A stretch of DNA of 64,000 nucleotides from Certhia americana (lineage: Eukaryota > Chordata > Aves > Passeriformes > Certhiidae). The notes beneath the pieces were generated by a model. It was not told the DNA's origin. It ran no database searches and was given only the letters and a program-made list of their open reading frames with translations. Within the stretch, counting starts at the first letter, position 1. The number at the start of each line of letters is the position of its first letter. Below, one piece after another: positions 11,901 to 23,733 of the stretch. A program made the translations under genes and the position numbers. The DNA is taken from contig CM031879.1 of the NCBI GenBank assembly GCA_018697195.1, positions 36,567,408 to 36,631,407 of the forward strand. The letters are read 5' to 3'.

Positions 11901-13532
11901 ACAAAGAGAAATACTTCATCGTTTGATTTTACTTTGATTCTCTATAGAATGTTTGTATTAGACATAACTCTGTATCTAGGAAAAAACTTAATTAGAAATA
12001 CAGATAAGGGAGCAAACTATCAATTTGTGTTTACTGCTGACATTTACTAAAGATACTCGAGGTTAAAATAAAAGCATTTGCCAGACTAAGTAAACAAAGC
12101 ATTAGGTTAACAAATATTTTCAGGATCGTTACGTACAAATGTCATCTTTGATAGAGTAGGCTTTACTCCTCCCTCGTGCATCCCAGTAAAGGAGGGGATT
12201 AGGAAATGGAGGTTATACTCTTACATCTTTTGCAGAAATTCCAGACGCCAAAACAGAATGCATTAGGAGGAGGACAACTGACAAGGGTTTTTCATGATTT
12301 CTTCTGGTGATAGGCTAAGAGCAGGCTACAGGCAATCTCTTTCAGGGACTACGTGGATTAGCTAAGCAATTTGTGCAGCAGCATGTGGAAAATTTTTTCT
12401 TGTTTAAAAAAAAAAGTTGTCAAAAAATTTACTAGTACTAGTTTTTTTCTTTGAGTCCTGTAATGACTGAAAGATGGATAGGAATTGTAAGAAGAACGTG
12501 TCCTTACATACTACTTTTGACAAATGTTTAATCAGTATGTTCTGGAGGCTTGCTTTTCTCTTCTGTTGTTTTCCCCAAGTAGCTAAAGGAGGAGCACATG
12601 AATGGCTTATGAGAGAGCTGACCGTTTTTCTTAACCTGTTTTCTTATCACTGCCAGTCTGGAGGTATTTCCCTGAAACAGCAGGCACTGAACACTTCTCC
12701 CTCTCCATACTAGAGGGAGTGGTGTTGCCATCTTTTAAAATCTCAGAGAATTGCAGACTCGAGATGCCACTTCTCTTTTCTAGACATCTCTAAATAGGCT
12801 TACAGAAATCTATCAGAACATATAATAAATCTGGAATGTCTCCTGTGCAGTGTAGTTATCTGATAAGCTTCTAGTATTTATAATATCATTTTAAATTGAG
12901 AAGATTTAACAAATTTTAAAAGAGTCACAAGAAATTACCCAAATAATTCATCATTTCTAAATTATTATAGTTATATAAAAATTACAGGAAAATAAAATTT
13001 TATTTAGGAGTGGCTAAATCTAGTTTGGTTCTTTTAAGGATGCTGTCTGTAAGTTTCCTGGATGCTATTCAGGATTTATGGCCAAATGTATTGTAGTAGC
13101 TTTAATAAGCTACTACAGCCATGGCTATAGTGACTAGGTAGTACAGTGTCTCAAAGCTGCTCAGGGATGTTTTAATGAATTGATTAAAAATCCACTTACA
13201 CGTTGTGTCTTGTACCTTTATCTTAAGGGTATCTTTTTTCCGTAATCATGAGGTTGAAAAATCAGTGTAGCAGTTGCAAAATGGACTTGGCTCAGAGACA
13301 TGAGTTTACCCATGAACTCTGATGTCCATGCGTTCAGATAACTATGTAGAAAGTGCCGTTAAAAATAATTGGAGTGCTTTTGTGCAAAGCACTGTGGAAA
13401 TAAAGGTTCCTTGACAAATGGCTTATCTGGTTGAGGGTAACAGTCTTGCTTTTCCTAGAAAATATGTCTGCGTACAGATGAACACTACATCTAACTCTCA
13501 TGTGGAAAACTTAATGACCACCAGTAGCATGT
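8915..13532 (+). other. Start of the putative first intron
   Basis: The first 530 bases are still CpG island; the rest is AT-rich noncoding DNA. There is a 17-base poly-T tract at 10691-10707. Open frames on both strands are under 90 codons and carry no recognisable motif. The plus strand becomes noticeably T-rich, as usual for transcribed vertebrate introns. I see no exon here that I can support. Confidence 0.5.
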
Positions 13533-13602
13533 AGGGGTTTTTTTTTGGTGTTGTTTTTTGTTTTATTAATTGGTTTGGGGATTTTTGTGATTGTTTTTTT
13601 GG
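13533..13602. repeat. T/G-rich low-complexity tract
   Basis: A 70-bp stretch of T runs broken by G or GG steps (GTTGT and TTGG patterns). It belongs to a class of tract that recurs in this window near 23.63, 35.26 and, in the opposite orientation, 40.42 kb. Confidence 0.75.
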
Positions 13603-13707
13603 TATTCATTTCTACTTCTTTCCAAAGCTATGGACAGCATTTCTTTATAAACATTTATTTCTATGATAAGGTGTTAGAGTTGGGATAAATTATTAAAATA
13701 TGCGATG

Positions 13708-13748
13708 ATACAGATAGAGAAGGGGGAGGGTGGTATTTTAAAATTTTT
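13708..13748 (+). repeat. 41-bp dispersed direct repeat, copy 1
   Basis: This segment, beginning ATACAGATAGAGAAGGGGGA, recurs at 14776-14816 in the same orientation with only two mismatches (TGG/TGC and AAA/GAA). The flanks differ. The copies are 1068 bp apart, so it is either a recent local duplication or two pieces of one unrecognised repeat. Confidence 0.85.
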
Positions 13749-14550
13749 TAAAGGATAAAGTGATAAGGAAAAGTTAGTGGTATGATGTGCTTATAGAAGA
13801 CACAATATACTGGCAAATAGTTAAGGGTTAAAGAATAATAGTGTAATACATCCCAATCAAAAGAGTTTTAAAACTTTTTTTTTTGAGTTAAAAAAGGACT
13901 CTGTGTTTCTTGTAGAAATTGTAAGCTTTGTGTTTTGAATTCAGCAGTAAGGCATTTTATTTAGTTCAGGGTGATGTTCTAATTGTAAAAATAATACTGT
14001 AGAACAGCACTATTGTCCTCATGAACAAATTTTTTTTTTTCCCATGTAATAAATTGCAGAACAGATAGTGTATGGGGAATTGCCATCTCCATTATTCCAA
14101 CTCTTTTCATTACATTTGACAATGATCTGGAATAAAATACAAAATCCATATTCATGAGAATACTTCTGTTTTTTTTGTGCCAATTTTAATAAAGTTAGAA
14201 AAAGTGCTATTATAGGCTGATTTCATTTGGTTTCTCATTCTACATCTGAATGTGTTTTAACAAAGTGCACTGTAATACTTTTGGCTACTTCCAGTAAAAA
14301 AAAAGTGAGTTCCCCTAAATACTGGTTCCGAGAAGGATTTGGGATTACAGCCAGGTAACATGATCTGCTCTTATTTTAAAGGAGCTGGATGCAGCTGTAA
14401 ACATTGACTGGAGTGTTGGGAGTAAGAAAGGTGCCTAACTCAGAAAAGATTCTGGATGACTAGAATTAGTTTAGAGGAGGCACTTGAGTTGTCTCAATTG
14501 AGATGTGTCTGGTCTGTTTCCTAATGGGACTCCTAAAAGCTTATGGTTCT

Positions 14551-14602
14551 CTTTGGAAAGCTGGATATGCTTTCCAAAGCATATGATCAAGGCTCCTTGA
14601 TC
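14551..14602. repeat. Two adjacent perfect inverted repeats
   Basis: CTTTGGAAAG (14551-14560) is mirrored by CTTTCCAAAG (14570-14579) across a 9-nt loop. Five bases later GATCAAGG (14585-14592) is mirrored by CCTTGATC (14595-14602) across a 2-nt loop. The middle of the first hairpin can also pair as ATATGCTTT with AAAGCATAT. It is potential cruciform or RNA hairpin DNA with no assigned role. Confidence 0.8.
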
Positions 14603-14775
14603 CCCCCACAGTGAAAATACTGGTATTTAATTGTGCCCTGATAAGTAGAAATTCACACAGCAACCTGGATGAGCACACAAGCTACAAGAGCCCAGACTAG
14701 AAATGAGTATCAATGTTTTGTCCATCAGACTAGCAAGCATATGAACCACCATATTGAGCAGATGCACCTTTGTGC

Positions 14776-14816
14776 ATACAGATAGAGAAGGGGGAGGGTG
14801 CTATTTTGAAATTTTT
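14776..14816 (+). repeat. 41-bp dispersed direct repeat, copy 2
   Basis: Second copy of the repeat at 13708-13748, same strand, 39 of 41 positions identical by eye. It lies about 170 bp after the inverted-repeat cluster at 14551-14602. Confidence 0.85.
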
Positions 14817-16623
14817 GTATTGATTGGTATTTTCTTTTCTTATAACTAGACCTGGTAAAAGTTCTAGATTTGATGTTGAAATTGCTGGGTTTGTGATGTG
14901 TGTTAATCCTTGAGACTGGAGGAGGTAATCACCTGTCCTTTTGATCTAAAAATCACCAACCCATTGAACTTGCTGCTATTAACTCCTGTTGTGTCTCTTG
15001 GATTAAATAGCATTTGTTGTAAAAGATGTGATATGTTGCGTAGTTTGAAGAGGTTCAATCTGAAGTTCCCTTAAGCTGCCCTTGTATGTTATAATCCTAT
15101 TTCATCCATTGTAACTGACAAAAAGTTTTTGTTTATTTATCTAACTAGTGTTTATCTTTGAGTCCTGATTTAAAGCCCCTTGAAGTTACTAACTCTTCTT
15201 TCCTTTTTTTTTTTTTGTTCTTCTGATGTGTCCTAAAACTATAAATTGTGCTTATTAATAGATACTTCAGTTAAAAAGAGAATTCCTGTTACTCTTTAAG
15301 GTGTGGGAGTGCCAGTGCCCTGTGTCTCATTGTTATGACCTAGTTTGTGTAAATAGGCTTTAGTTTCTACATGCCCATCAGTGAGATGATACCAGGACAG
15401 TCTTCTGTCAAACCCATTCTGGTTTCTACATTTGTGGCTGGCATCTGAACCAGGGAATACTGTCATGATTCTGCTTTGAACTTGTCTTGATGAGCATTTT
15501 CCATGTCCTCTTTCCTTCCACACGTCAGACTATGGATAGTTAATTGGTGGCATGGGTAAGAAAACAGGTGTCTCTAATGAGAGGGCTGCCTTTGAGAGTG
15601 TATTCCCACTGAATTGCCAAAGATGTCCTCGAGTAGTCCAGCTGAGGGTAGAAGACAAATATGTTTTTTGACTGCAAGTGGAATATTGGTTGAATTACAG
15701 GCTTTCTAGATCCTGAAATTAAAGTTTATGTATTTTCTACATAATAACCAAAATACTTAGTTAAAGACCTGTCTATTATACTGTTGCATTTGATAACTGG
15801 GACTTACTAATATTTCCTTATGAAAAGCCTGACAGTGGAGGCCTTTCTTTTTGAGATTTTTAATTTCTTCGTAGTTGTTTTTCATATGCTAATAACAAGC
15901 AGCTACCTTGCACTTGCTCATCATCTTTGACTTTCTTACTTCATGCTTTGTTAGCTTACTCAGATGCTAGTTAGAGCAGAGAAAGATCAGGCAATATCCA
16001 TGTGACCTTGATAGAGGTCACTTGCTTCTTCATGGTGTGCTATAGCTGTTTAAGGCCTTTGCTGGTCTTGTTTTGTATATTTGCTTTATTTTTTTTAAGT
16101 CTTGCATAATAGGATTGATTTGTTTGGGGCTTTTATTAAAGTGTATTTACTGCTTTTTCTTTTTTTTTAGCTTACTGAGAAAATTCTGATAGTGAAAAAT
16201 TGAAGTAAAATCACCTGGGACAAAACCACTTGAAGTCACATGCTATAGCTTTTTCTTGCATTTGTCATTTTCAAAATATATGTCTGCTTTTAATAATGAC
16301 TTGGGCTTACTTTAATATTTGATATGCAAATATTTGCTTTATAAATCATACACTGGCTAATAATTGTGAACTGTTCGCTGAAAATTAATTATTCTTTATA
16401 AATGTCGATGAAAGTTGTGTTATAGGTGAACAAGGTATAAAACTCACTATGGAAATCAGCATTTTAGGAGAATAGTAGTAATGAATATTTTATCTTTATA
16501 TCAAGCAGCTAGAGTTCAGAGTTTTGAATTGAGCACTGCTTATTCATGTAGTGTCAATTAGATGCTAAAGCAAAAACCAGCTAAATGTCCATTAAAAGTA
16601 ATAACCCAGTCATCATTTCAGTG
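14817..16623 (+). other. Putative intron, AT-rich noncoding DNA
   Basis: Nothing supportable beyond simple T runs near 15201 and 16160. The longest open frame is 75 codons and lies on the minus strand with no recognisable motif. Confidence 0.5.
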
Positions 16624-16712
16624 ATGAATTTCACAGAATTTCAGTGGTGTTTAATGATTTCACAGAACAGAGATAAACTATTTGTTGGAAGGGATCAACA
16701 CCTGGCATCCCC
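16624..16712 (-). mobile_element. Possible CR1 3'-end relic
   Basis: Two 'ttcacagaa' steps (16630 and 16660) followed by 'gttggaagggatcaacacc' resemble the reverse complement of the avian CR1 3' end, which begins with repeated 'atcacagaa' octamers and then 'gttggaagggacc'. The match covers less than 100 bp and is diverged, so chance similarity is possible. Confidence 0.4.
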
Positions 16713-19431
16713 TAGTCTGTGGTGTCACTGTGCCTTCTTCCATTCAGTTCTGTGACCCTTTCTGTGATGAAGAAAAGGAATCTTTCTGGAGAGATAAAAA
16801 TCCAGCCTCTTGGCTTAGTTTGCTGTGTTGGCTATAGGGTTTTCAAGCAGGTGAATCTGTAAGTCTGAAAGGCTGAACTCAAGGGTGGACTCAAGGTCAT
16901 AGGTAGACATAATGAGTACTGAGCCTAGTTGAGATTGTTGTAGTTAACAAATTGTGTAAGGTTTTGTCTTACGGTAGGCCAAATATTGGCTTTTTCATGT
17001 GTCTTTTTGGGATAAGTGTATTGATCATTCTGAATACCTTAGGGGTTGCACTGATGAAGTAATACAAGGATTTATCTTTAAACTGTAAAAAATATTAGCT
17101 CAGCCTGTCATATTACAGCTGTAGTGCTGTTAAGATACTTACAGGTAGTTGCTTCAATCAGACTTAGAGGTAATTGTATTGAATAAATTCTAGGTACAAA
17201 GTTTAAGAGGTTGTATAGTAAATAGTGTAGAATGTGCTTAGAGTTTTTCTTAAGCTGTTTCTCTTAAGGGAAATGTACTGAAACTTTTCCACTCCTAAAG
17301 ACCATCAGTAAGGTTATTGATTGTGATTAGTCAAGTCAAGTCGTTGTCCCATGATTATTTGCTATATGAGTTTTCTGTATTTATGTGTAGCAAGGTTAGG
17401 AGGAGCTAGAAGTAATGGGTTTAGCAGTGAGGTGTGCGAGTAGAGAGGTTCCATGCTGTTCCAGGACAGTCAGACATTCTGTACCTGTTGGTGCTGAGAT
17501 AAAGGTGATGACCTATACAAACTCTGCCTAGCAGACTTAGAGCTAAACCTTAGCTGGCTGGTTTCAGCAAGTTAGTGACTAAAGATGGAATAAGCATATT
17601 CACCATATGGACCTGCACCCTTGTACATGTGGATGCAGTCACAGCATGTACAATTGCTAAGAGTTTTAATAGTAGTAAGTACATGTGAGTTTTTTCCCTA
17701 GATAAGGCACAGACAGAGAGCCTGAAATGAACATGTGTTAAAATTTTTCCTGTTACAAAACAACTGCTTCAGGCCATGTTGCTTTTTCCATTGGACTTGA
17801 TCTAATATTGTTCTTCCATTTCTGTCTCACATACATTCTTGTTAATGTATTTCTAGTGAATCATACCTTTTTTAGATGAGCAGAATTATATCCCAGAAAT
17901 ACAGTTCTATTTTCCCTTCAAAGCACTTTTGTAGTTGAGTTGGAAGAATGCATAAAAAGTCATTTATTGTCACCTTCATTTCAAATAGCTTCAAATAGGC
18001 TTTTTAAAACCTGTTTATCTGTTTTGTTTTTGTAGGCTGCTCGCTTGCCTGGACATATAGGAAAAATCAAAAGCAAACATCATAGTGTGTGGTGGCCATG
18101 TTCCTTCTTCCTTTTTTTTTTTTTTTCTTTTTTTACTTTATTTTATATTTTTTTTATGTATGGATGCTCTGCTAACACATGAATTCCAAATGTGGGTTGT
18201 AACCGGCGACAGCTGTTTCATCAAGAGCGGCTTCATGTTTGCAAGGGACAGTGTTTGCTCTGCAGTCTCTTTAGAGCAGAGCCTGACATATCTTGTAATG
18301 TGTTTATACTGTGCCTAACATAATAGGATCCAGATCTTTGACTAGGGACATGGACTATTGTGGAAAAGACAAGGAAAAAACTACCCCAAATGTTGGAAAA
18401 AGTACCATCATTTAAGGCCCCCAGAGATCAATAAAAAACTCACTGGTGTAACCATATCAACCCTCTCCTTCAATGGGATTTTAATTGTATCATGGAAACT
18501 TCTGACCTGCGAGTGTCAGCACTTGTCTGTTAGGCATTCTCCCAGATAGAAGTATATTTTGCTGGTTCATACTAGGGGATTTGGCCATCCAGTTTGGAGC
18601 TCTATTTAGAAGCTTTGCTGAGTTACTCTCTAAAACCTCTTTTACCCTGGCATAAATGGTACATTTTTTCAGTTTTAAACAGAAAAAAGTTTCCTGTTTC
18701 CCAGCAGTCATGATTTGCCATCCTCAGTAGAAAACTAGGTAAGCTGTTTGCCTTGCTACTGAAGAAAGCTATTTTATGTATTATGCCATGCTCACAGCTG
18801 GGATTTGAATTATTTACAGGTGGGATGGTACAAAGGACCTGGATTTTAGCCTTCTGCAGCCAGGAGGGAATTTATCTGACATAAAGGAGATAAACTAGTT
18901 TCAACTCCAGTAATACTTAAAAGGCTAGCTACTTCATACCAGAAAGCAAGTTTCTATGATAAAGGAATTAGCAAAATTCTGCTACAGCAGCTTCCCAAGT
19001 ACAGGAGCCAGTTTATCTGTGCAGAGGTTGATGTAATTATTGGAGATTTCTGGTCCCCCTCTCGATGATAGGCTGATACAAGAGAACACCTAGTACTGCT
19101 CTGATACATGATAGTGTAAATGGGCAAAACAAATACACGCTCAAAACCATAGCTGCCCAAATAGCCTGTCTTGAATGTAGACATGAAGATTTCAGGTAGA
19201 GTTCTTAGGAATAGCTTTTTGTGAAGTGTGCAAGTCTGTACACATCAGAAAGTTGTTTATATTATGTAGGTGCCAGTCAAAGTAGTGTCCTATTGATGTG
19301 TTGAAACATAAATCCCATATGACAGATGGGGATCAATGGCAGAGGGAGATTAACAATAGGATTCATCTCATTTAAGTTTAAATACCTTCAGAAGGTGATT
19401 CATTTGACCTACCTTAGGCATCTGTCTTGAT
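16713..19431 (+). other. Putative intron, noncoding
   Basis: About 2.7 kb without a supportable exon. A pyrimidine-rich acceptor-like site ends at 18035 (TTTTGTAG), but no convincing donor follows it, and a long T-rich tract starts at 18112. I see no repeat that I can name. Confidence 0.45.
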
Positions 19432-19469
19432 GTGAGATGGACTGCTGCCTGGAGGTGAGATGGACTGCT
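19432..19469. repeat. Short tandem duplication, period 23
   Basis: GTGAGATGGACTGCT occurs at 19432-19446 and again at 19455-19469, with the 'gcctggag' spacer partly repeated after the second copy as 'ctctggag'. It looks like a local slippage duplication. Confidence 0.75.
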
Positions 19470-19574
19470 CTCTGGAGTATCTGTTCCTTTACAGTGACTG
19501 TAAGAAGTCTGGGATTACTAGATTAGATTTAGCCAGCCAATTTATAGACACCTGACATGGGACACTGGAATCCT

Positions 19575-19660
19575 AAGTGATGTGTCTAAGGCCTAATGGG
19601 GGGGCCTGTGGCAGTACTGGGAATTTAACCCAAAGTTAATGCAGCTAATCTCAATGTGTC
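19575..19660 (+). mobile_element. Possible MIR-type SINE relic
   Basis: The order 'gtgatgtgtctaaggcct', 'gtggcagtactgggaattta', 'acccaaagtt' follows the 3' half of the MIR consensus (aagtaacttgcccaaggtc, then agtggcagagctgggatttg, then aacccaggt). It is short and diverged, and recognised only by pattern order. Confidence 0.4.
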
Positions 19661-22600
19661 CTTGTGCAGAATCTTACAGTGCTAAAGAAGTGCTAAGTCT
19701 TAATAGTCTGTTAAGTTTCACTTAATAGTGAAAAGTTTACTGTCAGCTCCACAGAAAGATGGGTATCTTGTCAGTAAAATTGTAAATAAAGGTCCTTTGT
19801 TTTGGGGGTGCCAATATTTTACTTGTAGTTATGGGCAGTTTGAAGTCAGACTTGTCCAGTCAGTGCTGATGAAAGTGGGATTCCCTGAGAGGATGTGCCT
19901 TCTATTACTGTGAATCACAACTGTTAAGAGACTCTATGTTTCCTGAAATCTGAATATGAAAGCTGATATGGGCGGTGATAGTGGCTCCAGCAGGCTTTGG
20001 ATCTTGGCTGAAGCATATAGGGAACCATTGAGGTCTGCACAAGTGGTAGCACACTGGGCAGAGTGTGAGAATTGCCTCTCCTCTGGTAATCTGGTCAGTA
20101 AAGAGAAGAAAAGCAGCAGCTCAGGTGTTGCTAGTGTATATTTTCCCTCTCTGAACCTGCAGTAAGTTTTGCACCTGAATGAGCACAGTGCTTTTTAGGG
20201 GTTTGCTCAGTTCTTCCTTGCTTGCCTCCCTGCAGTACCCAACCCATCCCTTCCTTGTTAACCTAATTCAAGGCCGTAGTTTTAGTTTTAACGTAGTGTC
20301 ACTCACACTGTAAGTGAGATGAAATCGTATTTTCTGGGCTGTAGTGCAAGATCTTTTTAAACAGCTTTGTGTAGTTTATATGTAGAAATCTTCTCAGATA
20401 ATCCTGTCCCAGCTATGAACCAGAATATCCTAGTAATATGTGACCCTCTTTAATTCATGATATCACATTTCTTTACGTAGGAATATACTGTGATTTTAAA
20501 GCTTCAGGATATAAATGTTAGGGTTTGGGGTTTTTTTCCTATTGATTGCTGTGGTAAAAAGAAGGGAATAAAATGTGCTGTAAGAAGCTAAAAGAAAAGC
20601 TGGCAATGTCAGGAGTAAAATAGGATGTATATTTTAAGCTTATGTGATATCTGCCTCTAAAAATTGGAAATTGGCCACTAGTTTCATAGTGCTGTGTGCA
20701 GTAAAAATTGTATCTTCATGTTACATCTAAAGTTAAATTAGAATGGTCTAAGAAAGAAAAATCTAGTACTCTGAAAAATTGTATTACAGCAAAATGGTTG
20801 TCTTGTTCACACAGATCACAAGAATTCCTCATTCTGTTCCAGCCTCCTTTCAGCAGCTAAACATGATGATTTTCTAGCTAAATGAACCTTTATAAGCTAG
20901 ACATCAACTATGTATAAATGCAGAACAGTACAGCTAAAACCTGTCATGCTGTCAGAGTACAACTGTTTTCTCTACAAATATGGAAATTGTCACTTATCTG
21001 CATTCTCTCCTTGCCCTATTTCTCCCCCATATGTTGATATTCACCCATGTGAAAGAGGCCAATTATAGTTTGGCCATTGTATAAATAATGCAAAAGTTGT
21101 TAGTGGCAGAGAAAAATTTATGTTAGAAGACTGAGGGATTGAATAGGAAATAAAAGCAGCTTTTAATGAGGGTAGTGATCTCTGTGTCTGTATTACTTCA
21201 TGTTAAAAAAGGTATTTAACACACCCCCCCCCCCAGCTCTTAGGAGTTATAATCCTTAATCTGAGGACTATTTTTAATAACAAAATCCAGGTTCAAATTT
21301 CAGTTGGAATATTTTGCTCTGTAGTATTTTACCTTTTGGCTTTTTTTCCCAGGCTCTCCTGGAAGCAGGCAATGGGTCTTTCCCCTTGACTGGTGCTAAA
21401 CAGCACCTGAACCAGAGGATACCCCAGTGTCAAGGCTCATAGAGAGTGGGTGTCTCTTCCCCCAGCTTTGTGGAAAATATTTGGAAAACAGTGCAATCTG
21501 GAGTCAGGCTACCTTGAAACTAAATTAATCAGGCTCATTAAAGGTGAAGTCACAAACTTCAGAGCAGCAGGGGTTGATTCTCAGTAGCTGCTGCTGTTAG
21601 AGCTGGAGCCTGGGCACGTGCTGGGACACAGGCTGGCGTGGAGTTGCTCTGAAGTTGGCCAAGCTAAAATATCACATTGTAAGTGCAGCTTTTGTTGGCC
21701 TGCACTTCTTCTCCATGTGTCATCCCAGGCAATATTCTGAATTTGCTTAACTTCTTGTCTCCTTCTTCCAGCTTCTGTTTCTCTTGAGTATTACAGAGGC
21801 TGCTGTGGCCTTACATTAATTTGTATTTAAGCATCTACTTTCAAGGTCTCCGTGACCTGACAGCAGCCTTCAGCAAAACTTGCCGGACTGCATGGCTGCT
21901 GGGTCTGCAGTGCCTCAGACCGAGGCATCAGCAACAGATGAACAATGTGCTAGGCCTTGCCTCTCATATCTCCTCATTTCCCTTGGTGATGATTTTAACA
22001 TAGCTAAAAAGGATAGTTACTGAAGGAGATAAAGAATAGCCCTTATCTTTTGTGAGTCTTAAAAGAGGAGTAGTAAGGAGGTAAGCAAGGGCCTCCTGTT
22101 TTTCTTTTGTTTTATTTTTCTCAGGGTGGGGTGTGGGGTTGGGTTTTATTTTAATGTGGAAGCTGCAATTTTCCTCGTTAGCTTTACTCTGTCATGATTG
22201 AGCTGTTTGTTTCCAGATGGCTCCTATGCATGCGGGGACAGGGACACACACGGGCCAATCTGTTCAGCTGCCGGCCTTGCATCAAACAGCCCAAGGTGCT
22301 GGGCACACTGACTCATTTGGAGCAGTTGGGCAGCCCCTCCTGGAGCAGTTGCTCTGGGGCTTGAATTTCCAGATAGGAAGCGTTTGAAGCAGCATCCTTC
22401 TGTGGAAAGGAGAGGTTTCAAGGTTCAGAAACTGATATGTAAAACTGCAGCCTCCTATCACCTTTCTAATGAAATTGAATTTATCAGTGTTTCTAAGTAT
22501 GTCTGCTGTACCAAAGCACTTTGAACTTTTTTATTCTGGGTGTTGGTTTTGGTAAGCTATTTCTCTTATCCATTCTGCTATAGCTGAGTTCTTAGTGTAA

Positions 22601-23492
22601 TATCAGGTATGTCAGATGAAGTATGTAAACAATTACCTTTATTTTCACATTTGACAAAAGTATTCACCAGAGAACAGAGATGGTGTGTGAAAATACAAAG
22701 TTAGCACCATGTGTTTATTTTCAGGTACAATGTCAATCTTGCAGTGACCTCAAGCAACACTTACTACTTTTTTTTTTTCTTTTGAACACCCAAATACAAT
22801 TCTTTGATTGATTTTACCTATGGCTGTTAGGATTTGAATTGACCAAACAGTTTCTGCATATTTTTCTTCCCTTACACGTGCCCTTCTCTTCTGCACTTCA
22901 TAAAACTGTGAGGGGAGAAGGATGGGAAGTAATTAAAAACAGATACTGCAATAAGCTCTGGTTAGGAGGCAAACAACATACTGTAAAGGCTAAAGAGGTG
23001 ACCTGTATATAATCAAAAAGTAACGTGTCATTAATGCACTAGACAAGGTGATTAAATATTGCTCTGTTGAAACTGTTTATGACTGATTTAATGAATTAAC
23101 CAACTATTCTTCAGTTGTTAGAGTCTGGATTTCTCAATATTTCTGTTGTATTTTCCCAGAAACCACAGTGGTGATTGGGTAAGCCCTGAAGTTCCCATGG
23201 AAAGATGCTCTTTCTGTGCAGTGCTATGTGCATGTGAATTACTGAGCATCTGGAAATCCCTCTGACATTAAATTGATCTGTACAAGTGAAATTGCACTCC
23301 CAACTAGAATGCAAACTTCTGAAATGGAAGCATGAGGTACCACTAAAAAATGACTACTGTGTATAGATTTAATTTTTCTGGAAGGTTTTGTTGAAACTTT
23401 TCATTGTACCAGTAAATACATGAGAAACATAGCACGTCTGAGCTGAGAATCTCTTCAAACAACTCATTATTGATATGTTGTCTGAGAAGAGA
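19661..23492 (+). other. Putative intron, noncoding
   Basis: Contains an 11-base C run at 21224-21234 and a locally GC-richer patch around 21.6 and 22.3 kb, but no exon or named repeat that I can support. Open frames are at most 69 codons and without motifs. Confidence 0.45.
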
Positions 23493-23539
23493 CATTTAGG
23501 TTGGAAAAGGCCTTTAAGATCATTGAGTTAAACCATTAA
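23493..23539 (-). mobile_element. CR1 3'-tail fragment
   Basis: The 47-bp segment starting 'catttaggttggaaaaggcc' and continuing 'tttaagatcattgagttaaa' followed by 'ccatta' is close to the reverse complement of the 3' end of common avian CR1 copies ('...tttaggttggaaaagaccttt aagatcatcgagtccaacca...'). Only the tail is left, so it is a strongly 5'-truncated minus-strand insertion or a remnant. Confidence 0.7.
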
Positions 23540-23624
23540 GGGATGTGAAGGTGTACCAGGGAAATAAGGTGAATTTTATGAGATATTTCAAATAGCTTAT
23601 GAGAAGTGCTTAATTTTCTTGCAA

Positions 23625-23733
23625 GGTTTGTTTGTGTTGTTAGGTTTGTTTGTATTGGGTTGTTTGTTTGTTTTTGTGTGGAGGATTGTTTGGGTTTTTT
23701 TGTCTGTGTATGAGGTTTCTTTGGTTGGTTGGT
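23625..23733. repeat. T/G-rich low-complexity tract
   Basis: About 110 bp dominated by GTTTGTTT and GGTT steps on the plus strand. It begins about 85 bp downstream of the CR1 tail fragment at 23493-23539. Confidence 0.8.

Noticed and set aside
18036..18320. Strong-looking acceptor followed by a 77-codon frame
   Set aside because: The frame is driven by a T-rich tract (Phe-rich) and no good donor follows the acceptor.
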